NCBI GenBank assembly: GCA_007026445.1
Contig: VDMD01000016.1
Coordinates: 496,001-560,000, forward strand
Direction of reading: 5' to 3'
Length of the DNA stretch: 64,000 nucleotides
Source: Schizophyllum amplum
Taxonomy: Eukaryota; Basidiomycota; Agaricomycetes; Agaricales; Schizophyllaceae
Both the position numbers and the translations under genes were made by a program. This document shows, in pieces, positions 10,138-20,956 of the stretch. The number at the start of each line of letters is the position of its first letter. The stretch's first letter is position 1. A model generated the notes under the pieces. That model was not told where the DNA came from and made no database searches. It saw nothing but the letters and a program-made list of their open reading frames with translations.

Positions 10138-11574
10138 CTATGCAACAAAGGTCGATATGCGCCTCATATCCGCCTTCGTGACATGCTTGCAGTTGCGTAC
10201 TTCTATCATCTTCAAGGTCCGAGCGATCGTCGACGCAGACCGCATTCGCGCGAAGCGAATGAGCGACGACCCCGCGATATAATCGCACGTATACACCTCC
10301 AAACTGGCCAGATTCGGCACCAAATTCTCGTCGTCCGACATCGTGTCCAGTGCGTCGCCCGTGACTAGCATGTCTCCCAGGCGTAGCTCGGTGAGCGCTG
10401 GTACCGCACGAAGGACATTGTACATCGCTTGCTCGGTTATTTGTGTATCGCAGAGCGAAAGTGTATGAAGGAGCGGAGTATGTTGAATGAACTCCACGAG
10501 ATGGAGGCCAAATCGATATGCGGTGTCCTGTGTCAAATCGGCCTCCTGCTGGCAGTCCTCGAGGATGAGCGTTTGCAGCGCCGGGGTGCGTAGCTCGTCA
10601 TAACTGAGCCCCGTCCAGGGTTCGACGTGGACCTCCAGGTATTCCAGCGCGGGTAACACGACGGGCCTTATGGGTATGTTCCCGCTAAATAGCCAGTTTG
10701 GATATTCCCATGTGACCATCACGACTGGAAATATGCTTCGCGGATCGAGCGGTCCATATGGGGGCGCGAATACTTGTCCACGCAATTGCTTGAGACGCGG
10801 ACAGAAGGGTAGGACTCGAACCAGCGCCATGTCGAGCATGCCGTAAGGTAGAGTGAGAGACTCGAGTGCGGCGCAAGCGACGCCCGGAGGCGGGATTAGC
10901 CCCGTCAGATGGACCGAGCGGACCACATTCGCGTAGGTGTTCAGCATGTTTCGAAGTTCCAGGAGCGTGTCCCCGATAGCTTCGTCTCTCAGGAAGACCC
11001 ATGCAGCAAAATGGATGTCGATTCGAGACGGGCTTTCCCCCGCAGCGATAGCCTCGAGAGCAACTGCGATAAGCTCCGCGCCTAACCAGCCAGAGAACCT
11101 GATCGTGGTCAGACGAGAAGAATGCTATACATGAACGAGTCAGACTGGTGCAGTGTATCATAAACGGAGCGAGTGGTACGCACCTCTCGTATATCTTCTC
11201 TCAAGCTATCGACGCGATTGAGTCGAGTAGGAAAGTCGCTCAAATCGACGCTTAGATCGACAGGTGTGCATCCGCCGCGCGCAAGCCAGAGAGGAGTGGT
11301 CGAGGTATCTCCTTCCGGCCTTCATCGCCATCTTCGTCGTCGCTGTCTTGCTGCGCACGGGCACGGGATTCGCAGGGCTCTGTGAACGCTCTCTCTACCA
11401 GGTGCACGTCCCCCATACCCGCGGCGATGAGAGCACGATATCGCGCAGCGTCTTGCATGTCTCGCTCAGTATCCAGGGAATGTCAGGATCATCCTGAGCG
11501 GCGAATGTGAGCGCCAAGGCTATGAGTTCGTGGGGTAGGTCGAAGAGTCTGAAAGCAGACTGACGCGTCTTCAT
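10138..11574 (-). CDS. F-box/LRR protein, one apparent frameshift
   Basis: The start (residues 1-55) reads FDLPHELIALALTFAAQDD, then ILSETCKTLRDIVLSSP, an F-box-like beginning shared with the neighbour at 11798-13260. The C-terminal ~270 residues are leucine-rich (PALQTLILEDCQQEADL, LTELRLGDMLVTGDALD, LKMIEVRNCKHVTKADM). Near 11400 the frame breaks: SSPRVWG must shift by one base inside a run of G to continue as DVHLVERAFTEPCES, the frame that aligns with the neighbour. At least one intron precedes the IDIHFAAWVF exon. Presumed SCF adaptor. The single break in a homopolymer may be a consensus error or recent decay. The pair lies in tandem on the same strand. Confidence 0.65.
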
Positions 11575-11797
11575 GCCTGAGGATCTGTCTGAAGACGGTG
11601 TGATGTCCGGATGAGGGCAGCTCGAGCCGGGAAATGTTGGGGCAAGAGGGAAGACGTCGGATTCACCATTGCACGTGACTATGCGTGACTGTCCGCGAGC
11701 ATCCACAATTCGACTGGAATTCTGCCATGCCACCCTCCACGTTCGCAAGATAGTACAACCACGCACCACTTAGTATTATCTGTCAACTTCCATACCC

Positions 11798-13260
11798 TAC
11801 AGTGGACCAGCACTGTTACTATACGCTCGTCTGAGTTGAACCTGCTGTACGCGCTCCATATCGATTTCCGTACGTGCTCGCAGTTGCGCACGTCAATATA
11901 TTTGAGAGACCGGCAGCCGTTGCGACCCGATCTCGCTCGCACAAGACGAACGAGGATGGCCCCGTGATGTAGTCGCACGAGTACACATGCAGCGTGCTCA
12001 GCTTGGGGCGAGCTTTCGTCGCCAGCGAGCGCGTCCAGCACGTCCTCCGTCACCAACATGTCCCCCAGGCGTAGATCCTCGAGGTTGGGCGCCCGGCGGA
12101 GTATGTCACACGCGGCCTCCTTCGAGAGCTGCGAGTCGCAGATATCGAGCGCGCGCAGCTCTGGGGCGTGCCGCACGAAGTGCGCTAGCGCGGGGCCGAA
12201 TTGGGACGAGAACGTGTTGGACGAGAGGTCGGGCTCCTGCTGGCAGCCCTCGAGGACGAGTGTGCGGAGCGCGGGGGCGTGGAATTGGAGAAAGGAGAGC
12301 ATGTGCATGCCGCGCACGCAGCAGAGCTCGAGGGTTCGACGGTACGGAGGACCACGGGCGCGCTTTCGAGCGAAAGGGGGCCGACTGTCCAGTGGGTGCC
12401 TTGCCAGACGGGGACCATCTGCTCCACGGGGGAGTTCTTCTTGTAGAACGGGGTGATGGACTGGACGCGAAGGTTCTTGAGGCGCGAGCAGCGCAGGGCG
12501 ATGCTCTCCAGGAGGTCGGGGGAGTTTTCGAGCGTGCGGTGGTGGATGGCGAGGGATTCGACGAGGTCTTGGAAGCAGAAAGGGTATATTCCTTCGAGGT
12601 GGAGGGAACGGATGGCGAGGCGATATAGCATTAGGCAGTCGTTGAGGTGCACGCGGAAACTCTCCACGCCGTCCACGAAGACCCAGGAGGCAAAGTGTAC
12701 GTCAATTTGGTGAGATGAGGCATGCATCTCAGAGCATATAGAGTTGCCGCTAAAAGATCAAGCGCAAGTGTAGGGCATCGTCCAGTGAACTTGATCGAGC
12801 GCAGGCGCGGTGCAAGCTGGGAAGGACAAGTCAATCTATTGAAGACAAAGGTTAGGCAATTTACAAATACCTTGAGCATTACTTTCTGGAGTTCGAACAG
12901 TCGGTCGACGCGACTGGGCACCTCGGACAGCTCGATGGACAGATCGATAGGTTCGGTCCTACTGCGCTCCAGCCAGAGAGTGAGAGGTCGCACGGGCGGC
13001 GTCACGTTCTCGTCGTCGTCGCCGTCATCGTCACTGGAGGGAGCCGCTGGCTGTCGGTATGTCTGGTCGAACGTCCTTGGAGGCAGGTGTACGCGTCGCC
13101 AAGCGCGCGGGTTGGAGATCACGAGATCGCGTATTGTTTTGCACGTTTCGCTGAGCACCCAGGCGGCCTCGGGGTCATCTTCGGCAGCAAAGATAACTAT
13201 TTTGGTGAATAGCTCTGGTGGGAACGCGAAAGAGACAAAGTCAGGTTCGGGAGAGTCCAT
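11798..13260 (-). pseudogene. F-box/LRR paralogue with several frameshifts
   Basis: Clearly paralogous to the gene at 10138-11574 over its whole length: FPPELFTKIVIFAAEDD, VLSETCKTIRDLVISNP, IDVHFASWVFVDG, LRTLVLEGCQQEPDL, LEDLRLGDMLVTEDVLDAL and YIDVRNCEHV all have counterparts there. The alignment changes frame at about 12720, 12340, 12040 and 11960, each time by one base, with no room for an intron. A normal intron does exist near 12820-12870. Either this copy is a decaying pseudogene or the local consensus is poor; breaks of the same kind occur in both neighbours. Start placed at MDSPEPDF; an in-frame ATG 51 bases upstream is an alternative. The end is placed at the first stop that fits the paralogue. 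Confidence 0.6.
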
Positions 13261-13588
13261 CTGTGAGAGATCCAGACAAGACGCGTGAGGACGCGTCCCC
13301 GTGATCGTCATTGTGACCGGCCCGAGGCGACATAAACGCTGCTCGTAAAGCGCTGTTACACACTGACAGGAAGATTGTCTCACTCTTCCGCTAGCAGACT
13401 GCAGGATGAGACTGGGGATGAGGAAGCAGAGTAATGGAAGCAGCTCATGTCAGCCACTCGCCATAGGATGCAATCTTTAATGTGGGTTAATTTCATGCCA
13501 AGTCCACAAATCACCGCTGACGTACGAGCGCTTACGCTCACAGGACAGCTCCTGGTTTTGCCTTGGTCATCGTGCAGACTGGCGACTG

Positions 13589-13596
13589 CATAAAAG
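13589..13596 (+). promoter_or_regulatory. TATA-like element upstream of second AIFM2-like gene
   Basis: CATAAAAG lies 75 bases upstream of the ATG at 13664. It is followed by a pyrimidine-rich leader with four tandem TTAC units (about 13632-13647). Position and sequence fit a core promoter with a short 5' untranslated region; no experimental support. Confidence 0.4.
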
Positions 13597-13663
13597 CGCG
13601 ACGCCGCCCTGGCAATTGATACCCAACCCCCTACTTACTTACTTACTCCTCCCACTCCTCACC

Positions 13664-14940
13664 ATGTCGTCCGACAAGAAGACCGACCTCAAGAAGAAGA
13701 CCATTGTCATCGTCGGTTCTGGCGCGGGCTCGGTCGTCGCCACCTCGCTCGCCAAGACGCTCGATGCGGCGCATTACTCCATTGTCCTTATCTCCCTGCT
13801 CCCCTACCACATCATCCTCCCCGCCACGCGCGCATGATTACGTCCCCCGCGGACGAGCTGGAGAAGACCGCGCTCGTGCCCCTGGACAAGCTCTTGCCCC
13901 TGGCGCGATCGGCACGCTCAAGCAGGGCAAGGTCGTCGCAGTAGAGGCGGATGGCCCGAAGAAGGCTGTCGTGTTGGAGAGCGGCGAGAGGGTCGCATAC
14001 GACGCGCTGGTGCTCGCGACGGGCTCCGTGTGGCCTGAGCAGCTCCAGTTCCCCGACGACGCGACGCGCGTGCCGGACCACCTTGCGCACTGGCGCGAGA
14101 AGATTGCGGCGGCGAAGAGCGTCACCCTCGTTGGCGGCGGCTCAGTGGGCATCGAGCTTGCAGGAGAGATCAAGGAGTTCTTCCCTGTGCGTATACTTGT
14201 GCTATTGGCGAGACATGTCGTCTGGAAACTAATGCGCGCTGCAGGAGAAGAAGGTCACCATAGTGCACGGCCAGGAGATGCTCCTCAACTCGACCTACCC
14301 GAACAAGTTCAGGAAGGCGTTCGAGCCCCGGTTGAAGGCCAAGGGCATTGAGGTCATCTCCAACGACTACATCGAACACATCCCCGAGGGCACTTACTCC
14401 TCCGTCAAGACGCGCAAGGGGAAGGAGATTCAGACCGACCTCGTCGTAAGTTTTTGTCCCTTCATTCGCAAGGACCCCTTCTTACATGCCTCGCAGCTCC
14501 CCACCTTTGGCGCCAAGCCCAACACCAGCTTCCTGCCCGCCTCCTTCCTCACCTCCGCCGGCCACGTCAAGGTCCGCCCCACGCTGCAGACCGCCGGCCA
14601 CGACGACATCTTCGCCGCGGGCGACATCATCGACTGGAAGGAGCAGAAGCAGGCAGCGAAGAGCCCCGGGCATGCCGCCGTCGTCGCGAAGAACGTGAAG
14701 GCGCTCCTTGAGGGCGCTAAGCCCACCGCCGTGTACAAGGGCAGCTACGAGATCATCATTGTGACCATCGGGAAGGTGTGTGCCACTACTGCATGGACTC
14801 AGACGGACACTGATCATCTTGCAGACCGGAGGTGTTGGTACTTTGGTATCCTTGGGGCCTTGTGATGGGCGACTGGTTTGCACGCACTGAAGAGCAAGAA
14901 CTTGATGATACCCATGGCGCGCGGCCAGTACAACTACTAG
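13664..14940 (+). pseudogene. second AIFM2/FSP1-like gene, five apparent frameshifts
   Basis: Paralogue of the gene at 3720-5002 with the same exon plan. It keeps TIVIVGSGAGSV, ALVLATGSVWPEQLQFPDD, VTLVGGGSVGIELAGEI, NSTYPNKFRKAFEPRLKA and DDIFAAGDIIDWKEQ. Exon 1 needs one-base corrections near 13830 (between LPAT and ARMITSP) and near 13893 (between PLDKL and APGAIGTL). The last exon needs three more between 14835 and 14890 to read a C-terminus parallel to the other copy and ending RGQYNY, with the stop at 14938-14940. Four of the five are apparent losses of a single base, mostly in short homopolymers; one looks like a one-base gain. Exons 2 and 3 are intact. Pseudogene or consensus error cannot be separated from this sequence alone. 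Confidence 0.65.
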
Positions 14941-15076
14941 AGCCTCCGCTCGTTATATATCTCTTCTTATATAATATCCTGTGTAATTAGACACCGCATT
15001 CTCTATACACTATCACACACTCCTTTGTGTTTTGCCAGTGGTGTTGTCTCTCGCAGTCTTAGGTCACAGAGTCACG

Positions 15077-15580
15077 TAGTGTTGCCGACGAGTCGAGTTC
15101 GAGTTCGAGTCGAGTTGCAACTCGATGATGTAACTCGATTGGCGCGCGGCAAAAGCCGAAAGGGCTGTCGGCCTTAACCCTTCGTCGGAAAACGACATAC
15201 AGCCCTCAACCAGATGAGATTCCTGTGCATAACATTACATGAGGGCCTCCAACAGCGTTGCATGGGCACTTGAACAGTTCTGGCTCTCGATGGTCATGCT
15301 GCGGCAAATGCCGAAAGGACAGTTCTCGTCGAAACAGCCCTCCCTTGCGTCGAAATAATGGTATTGGTCCTCAACATCGTCAACTTGGGGTGTCTAACCT
15401 CGCTTCTCTCCTTACGCCTTCGTCGGTCAAGGTCAGGTCAAGGTGCAGCGCTGCGTTGCCTCAGGCAGCCCACGTGCTACACATCATCGAGTTGCCATCA
15501 ACTCGCCTGCCTGACTAGGCAGGCGAGTTGAACTCGACTCGACTCGATGACCGAGTTAACTCGACTCGTCGGCAACACTA
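15077..15580. mobile_element. hAT-like non-autonomous element, 504 bases
   Basis: Both ends carry a perfect 23-base terminal inverted repeat starting TAGTGTTGCCGACGAGTCGA. Subterminal regions are packed with direct and inverted copies of AACTCGA/TCGAGTT (about 15092-15135 and 15505-15565), as expected for transposase-binding arrays. TAGTGTTG ends resemble hAT elements. There is no exact 8-base target duplication: ACAGAGTC on the left and ACAGAGTG on the right match at 7 of 8 bases, but the left copy sits three bases away from the end. No transposase coding is present, so it would depend on another element. Confidence 0.65.
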
Positions 15581-15690
15581 ACAGAGTGTGCTTTATTCCA
15601 TTCGATACTTCATTCAGATCCGCCAATCACAAAAAACATTGGTGATTATCATCCTCAAGTTCCTTCGATTCAACAGATCCTCGAACTTCT

Positions 15691-17616
15691 TCATCGCTCT
15701 TCCCCCAATCCCCTCATGGTATGCGTCCCAAAGTCGTCTCCATAGCTCGACGACGTCACCTCCGCGAACATAATGCTCTGCTCCTGCGCGTGCAATCGGG
15801 CAGCTGCCGCGGGCAACCTGTCGACCTCTGCACCGGGCACGACGAAATGGATGTTGGAAAGCTCATGGCTGCTGGTGCGTGGCACGGTGACCTGCTGTGA
15901 GACGTAGCCCTCTGAGCGTGCTGAGCGGATGTTGAGCAGAATGCTGTGGAGGAGGGTCAACTGGCGTGGACGAATGACGCGAAGAGGGAGACACGCACCG
16001 AGAGCCGACAGACACCTGCAGAGCTCGCATGACGCTATATGAGGGAGGTCAGTCGACGTTTGTGAGCGAAAGCGAATGGATGACAGACCTGGTGACGATG
16101 TAGGACAGTGAGTCCGGTGCAAGAATCCAGACGAGGAGGTTCGTGATAGAAATTACTGCGAGAGGCCGTGAGGGCGGTGCAAGGCTGAATACGCCGCGTT
16201 AATGCTTACACATGACCACTGTTGCACGAGAGGTCAGAATAGTTGTATGAGCGGCGCAAATAATTGACTCGCCGATGTAGTAGATGAAGCCTGGAACGAT
16301 TGTCGTCAGTAGGGTGAAAGATAAAGCTTTTCGATAGCGCACCATCTCTGTAGAAAACTTGGACGAGCTTCGAATGGCTTGTCATTCCAAGGGCTGCTCA
16401 CGCGTCAATACCATCTACTCTCTCGTGTAAACATCAACGTACTTGAGCTATATGACTTCCAGAGAGTGAGCCCGAAGATTACTTGGGCTTGGAGTTAGAC
16501 GCCATTTCATAGGTACAACGTGACGCAGCTTACCTGTCTCCGTAAAGAAGAACGGTATCCAAAAGGCAGTGAGCAGCGTCCGACATATTGGAAGCGAACA
16601 TTGCTCGGTGCAGCCGAGCTGTATCGGTGGTGGGAAGGTGGCCTCTTGGACTGAGTATACGGCAATAAGTCACGACCGATGGCATCGAATCTAGTCACTG
16701 GCCCGTACATGTTATAACGTGTAGGCGTAGGTAGAACGTCGCGCCTATCATCGTCGCTGCATTGATCTGCGCCAGATATAAGCCAAAAAATAATATGATG
16801 CGGTTCCAGACGTACACAGCACAGGAGACAGAGGACGAAGAGAAGTGCTTTGTTTCGATAGAGAGCGTGAGTGCGGAGGACCAATATGGCTGTTGCATCA
16901 CGTTTAGCAGGACGGAGGCGACCTTGAGAGGAAAGCCATGCACATTCGACAGATGTCAATGAAATGATGCCGAGGATGTTCGGAGGTAGCCATGCCCGCT
17001 TGCAGCTTGAGACGACTTGGTTAGACGTCCAAACTCTGGCTTCATTGTGAATATCAATGCGGCTTACAACTGATGAATGCGTCAGTCCACAAACCAACCT
17101 TGTGCCGTCAGCAAATCCCTCACCTCGAGAGTCAGGTGCGGTGCTAGCTGATCTGAGAAATATATTATGCCTGGCATCAACATACAGCTTGGCACAGTGA
17201 TGAAAACTTACAATAGAGGTCGAATATAAACAGGACGGGCGCCACGTAACGGTTGACGAGGAACATGTACCTTCCTATTGATGGCCGTCCCGACCACATG
17301 GTAGAGACCTAGGCGACAGTCAACGAGATTCATACTGACCCAAACAATGTCGGTCACCTCCTCCGGGAGGGTGAGAAGCATATCGTAGACCATAAGCGTC
17401 ATGGAAGCGACTGTACACGATGTCCGTTGAGCTTTCCATGCCTTCCTGCGTCTGCTCTGACAGATGCGCACCATAGGTATACTGCGGGGAGCGTCAGTGT
17501 ACATTGCCGCGTGATGGTCGAGGTGGTGTGGCGCGCCTTACCTTGGAGTCCCGTAAGTTCGAGAGCGCGACGAAGGCCGCTGCGAGCGCGCTGGCTTGGT
17601 CGGCGGGCGTGGTCAT
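15691..17616 (-). CDS. DUF6533-type multi-pass membrane protein, many exons
   Basis: Assembled by splicing. Exon 1 (17616-17542) encodes MTTPADQASALAAAFVALSN and ends LRDSK. A 10-base exon (17472-17481, YTY plus one base) follows, then VASMTLMVYDMLLTLPEEV, RYMFLVNRYVAPVLFIFDLY, ILVLRTHALYRNKALLFVL and further hydrophobic segments (FFGLYLAQINAATMIGATF, GESIICAAHTTILTSRATVV). A soluble tail ends GDDFGTHTMRGLGEER. The motif ASMTLxxYDxLLTLPEE and a conserved NRY typify the DUF6533/6534 family expanded in agaricomycetes, of unknown function with about seven membrane helices. The step after DIVW needs either a 31-base intron, unusually short, or a 49-base one starting earlier; a local one-base error is also possible. 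Some middle exon borders remain uncertain. Confidence 0.62.
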
Positions 17617-18567
17617 CTTCGATGAGTAGGGAGGGGCGGAAAGACCGGAGACAAAGTCAAGCTTGTCAACATACCCATATACGAAGCTATCATGCTGCTT
17701 ATGTACCGTGTACATCGCATCACTGAGTGGACTCTGAGCGGTGTTATGTACCAAAGAGACGCAGGCGCACCTCAGCTGGTATACCACGGGAGACAGATGG
17801 TCTGTGGAAGGTGATCGAGAGTGCACTGCGCCTGATGCTCGGAGCTGCTTGGCAGTTCGGGCACATGAGGCATTCGAGCAGGACGAGCTGTGGAACTGAA
17901 GTACTGAACGATCCTGTTGATCATCACGGCCACGGCCCCCCAGCAGATGAGTACCCAGAGCGGGTCTCGGGATTCGCTGATGAGCCGATGAAGAGTTGGT
18001 AGTAGAACCTGCGTAGAGAGACCGGCCCATCACCTCGGGTATGGACTCGGAGAGTCGAGCGAGCGCGATGTTCGCGCATCTGTCGCGCATGTCCCTTATT
18101 GCTCAATCATGCTGAGCTATTGTAAGTGAAAGACACGGTTTCTGCCATAACTGCAATACAGCTGAGGGGCACTTTTAGAGAGCGCCCAGGACATGATAGG
18201 CTGTATAGACATGTGATGGAACATCGAAGGGTGACTCCAGGGACGCTCGGCGAACGCCGGGCACAAACTCTAGGATGTGACCTGAGCAATATCATTATGA
18301 ACCTCGATGTTGCCTCGATGCGAACTTGATCATCATCCAGTTGACAATGAGGTCCTCCCGTCCATCTCGGCTTGCTGTCTCTTCACAGGGATCAGTGCTT
18401 TCTAGAGAAGATTCATGATTGTTTCTACAAACACTGATGTGGATGTACGGACGGTCGCAAGCCACTGCAGTGCCTCAAAGTGCTGATGATTCCTCCAAGG
18501 ACCTCTATTAGTATGACTAGCCGACGGCAGACAAGTCATTCTTCAGCGCAGTCATACCTGCTTCACC
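17617..18567. other. divergent intergenic region, nothing recognised
   Basis: About 950 bases between the starts of the DUF6533-type gene (minus) and the first P450 (plus). It presumably holds both promoters. Open frames on both strands lack domain or composition support. Confidence 0.4.
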
Positions 18568-20569
18568 ATGTTCTTGACATTCTACTCGTCCTCTGCCGCT
18601 CTGCTCACCTCTGGCGCGCTAGTCTTCCTGTCCTTGAAATGGCTCTCTTCCAAACTTAGAGCTCACCGGGCCATGAGTGGGATACCCGCCGTTGGACACG
18701 CGAGCCTGCTGGGATCCTGCGTCAGCGCGTTTGAGTTCCTCCTTGACTCACCTGGGTTCATACAGAAGGGATACGACACAGTACGTCTGCGCTTTCGGAA
18801 TCTTGGTTTACATGCTGAATAGAGCCTGCAGTACAAAGGTCGTGCCTTTCGGGTGCCAGAGCTCACACACTGGACGGTTGTGATTAGCGGCGGGCTCGTC
18901 GACGAGTTCTTCCGGCTGCCTGACAAAACGGCGAGCCTGCAGGACGCAGTGCACGAGGTATCTCAAATCCACAATTTCGGAATACAACTGCTGAGGCTCA
19001 ACTTATGACGCCGCAGATCTTGCAGGCGGATTACACGCTTGGGCGGGCGATCATGTGCGTCGCTCCCTTACCACCTTGCTCTTTCATGAAGACTAACCGA
19101 GAGCTGCTAGCACAAATCCCTACCACATCCCCCTCGTGCGTAAATAACGCGGAATATCGATGCTTTTCTGCCAGACGTGCACGAAGAACTCGCGCACGTG
19201 ATGGACCACGGACTGCACTCGACAACCGAAGGTAAGTTCGTATTGCAGTTCTCATGCGCTCGAGTTCTGACGCCTCAGATGATAGAATGGGTCGAAATTC
19301 AGGGCTTTCAACTTTTGCTGGAGGCGATCTGTCATGCAAGTAACAGAATATTTGTCGGACATCCTCTTTGTGCGTATGTTATGTTGACCTCAGCGCGGGT
19401 ACATGTTTATGTGGCGTGTACTTAGGCCACAACCAGAGGTTCGTCACAATATGTGTCGGGTACTCAAAAGAGGTCATCAAGGTCGCGGCTGTGCTGAATA
19501 TGTTTCCAGACTGGATAAAGCCGTGCGTTCTTCCCAGATTTTGACGACTCGAATAGTTTGCTGAAGCCGCCCCTAGGTTGCTCGCATGCTGCTTCAAGGT
19601 GCAAAGCTACATTGACGAGGCCGCACGACTGTTGCGGCCGATTATTGAGCAGAGGTACGCGTCTACGAGGGACAAAGGGAATGACTATGAGGGGAAGCCA
19701 GTACGTTCGCTCGTCCTCATGAAGTGCTGTTGAGCTCAAAACCAGAAACAGAACGACTTTCTTCAGTGGCTTATGGATAAGGCGGAAGCCTCGGAGCAAG
19801 ACGTTGTTGGCCTCACGCGTCGCATCTTGACCTTGAATTTCGCGGCACTGCACACAACGACGCTGGTGCGTGCTCGGTGCTTGCTTGTCTGACGAAGCCA
19901 ATTTTTGACGGTGGTCAGACCTCCGCTCATGCGCTGTACCACATCGCTGCGAACCCGCAATATGCAGATGTTCTTCGCCACGACTGCGCTCCGCAGTGGA
20001 CGGCCAGGAGTGGACGCGGTCCGCGATTGACAGGCTACCGAGACTGAATAGCTTCTTGAAGGAAACACAGCGTTTGAAGGGCTCGGATGCCGTCAGTTGC
20101 CCCTCTCGTTTATCGTCTCATGCTTATGTTTATTCCAGTCTCGCTAGCTCGCAAGACACGGGAGTCGTTGACACTATCGGACGGAACTACCATTCCCGCC
20201 GGCACATTCGTAGCCGTTGCAGGCACGGCAGTGCATCGCGACTCGGAGCACTTCAAAGACCCTCTGGCGTTCATGCCATGGCGGTATATGGAGCAGCACG
20301 GGGGCCGACTCGGACATGCAACCTCAGAAGACCTCACCGTCACCTCGCTCACTCATCTGGCGTTCGGACACGGGCACACAGCGTGTCCAGGGCGCTTTTT
20401 GGCATCTCTCGAGATGAAGCTGCTCATTTTGCACCTGGTCGAGAACTACAACATCAAGTTCGCTGGCGCGGGTGAGCGACCCCCAAACAAGTGGTTTTCG
20501 GTGCATTGCGTGCCGGACCCGGCAGCAAGACTGATGTTCAGGAAGCGGAAGGCGATTGTGGCGGCCTGA
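18568..20569 (+). CDS. cytochrome P450 (type A, first copy), two apparent frameshifts
   Basis: A multi-exon P450 starting MFLTFYSSSAALLTSGALV (N-terminal membrane anchor). It has QYKGRAFRVPELTHWTVV, YIDEAARLLRPIIEQRY, an I-helix region without the usual AGxDT signature (LTLNFAALHTTTL), the K-helix ExxR in FLKETQR, and the haem loop FGHGHTACPGRF with Cys ligand. The PNKWFSVHCVPDPAA tail is shared with the fourth P450. Compared with that copy, one base is missing near 19144 (between HIPLVR and ITRNIDAFLP) and one near 19985 (before LRSAVDGQEWTR). Without them the protein would be complete, about 500 aa. The FGHG..CPGRF form resembles ent-kaurene oxidase-like and CYP512-like basidiomycete families; exact family not assignable here. 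Confidence 0.72.
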
Positions 20570-20956
20570 TAGCAGTGGGTATAGGTTATGACTTGTCGTA
20601 GGTGTATATTTTGCCTTATTTGTCACGAGCCCTTGATCACGGCGCGTTAGCTCTGAGCTCAATTCCGCCGCGAGCGCTTTCAAGAACCGTCATCAGTGTG
20701 GAATGTTCGCGGCAACCCGCTCGAACTCGTCTCTGTCCTTGTGAATGGAAGAAGAATCGTATGATTGAACCTGGATTGAACATCACGGGCATCGCGAGGA
20801 CCTCGGGATGCTGCATGGAAGCGCCCTGCGATCAGTGCATCCCGAACTGCCAGTGATAGGGCGGCTAGTGCGGCCTTCGCTGGCACGCACTGGCCTTGCA
20901 TAAGAAGCGCCGCCGTGGGCATTGCGCGACTCTAACCACACTTGCTTTTACTCGTC

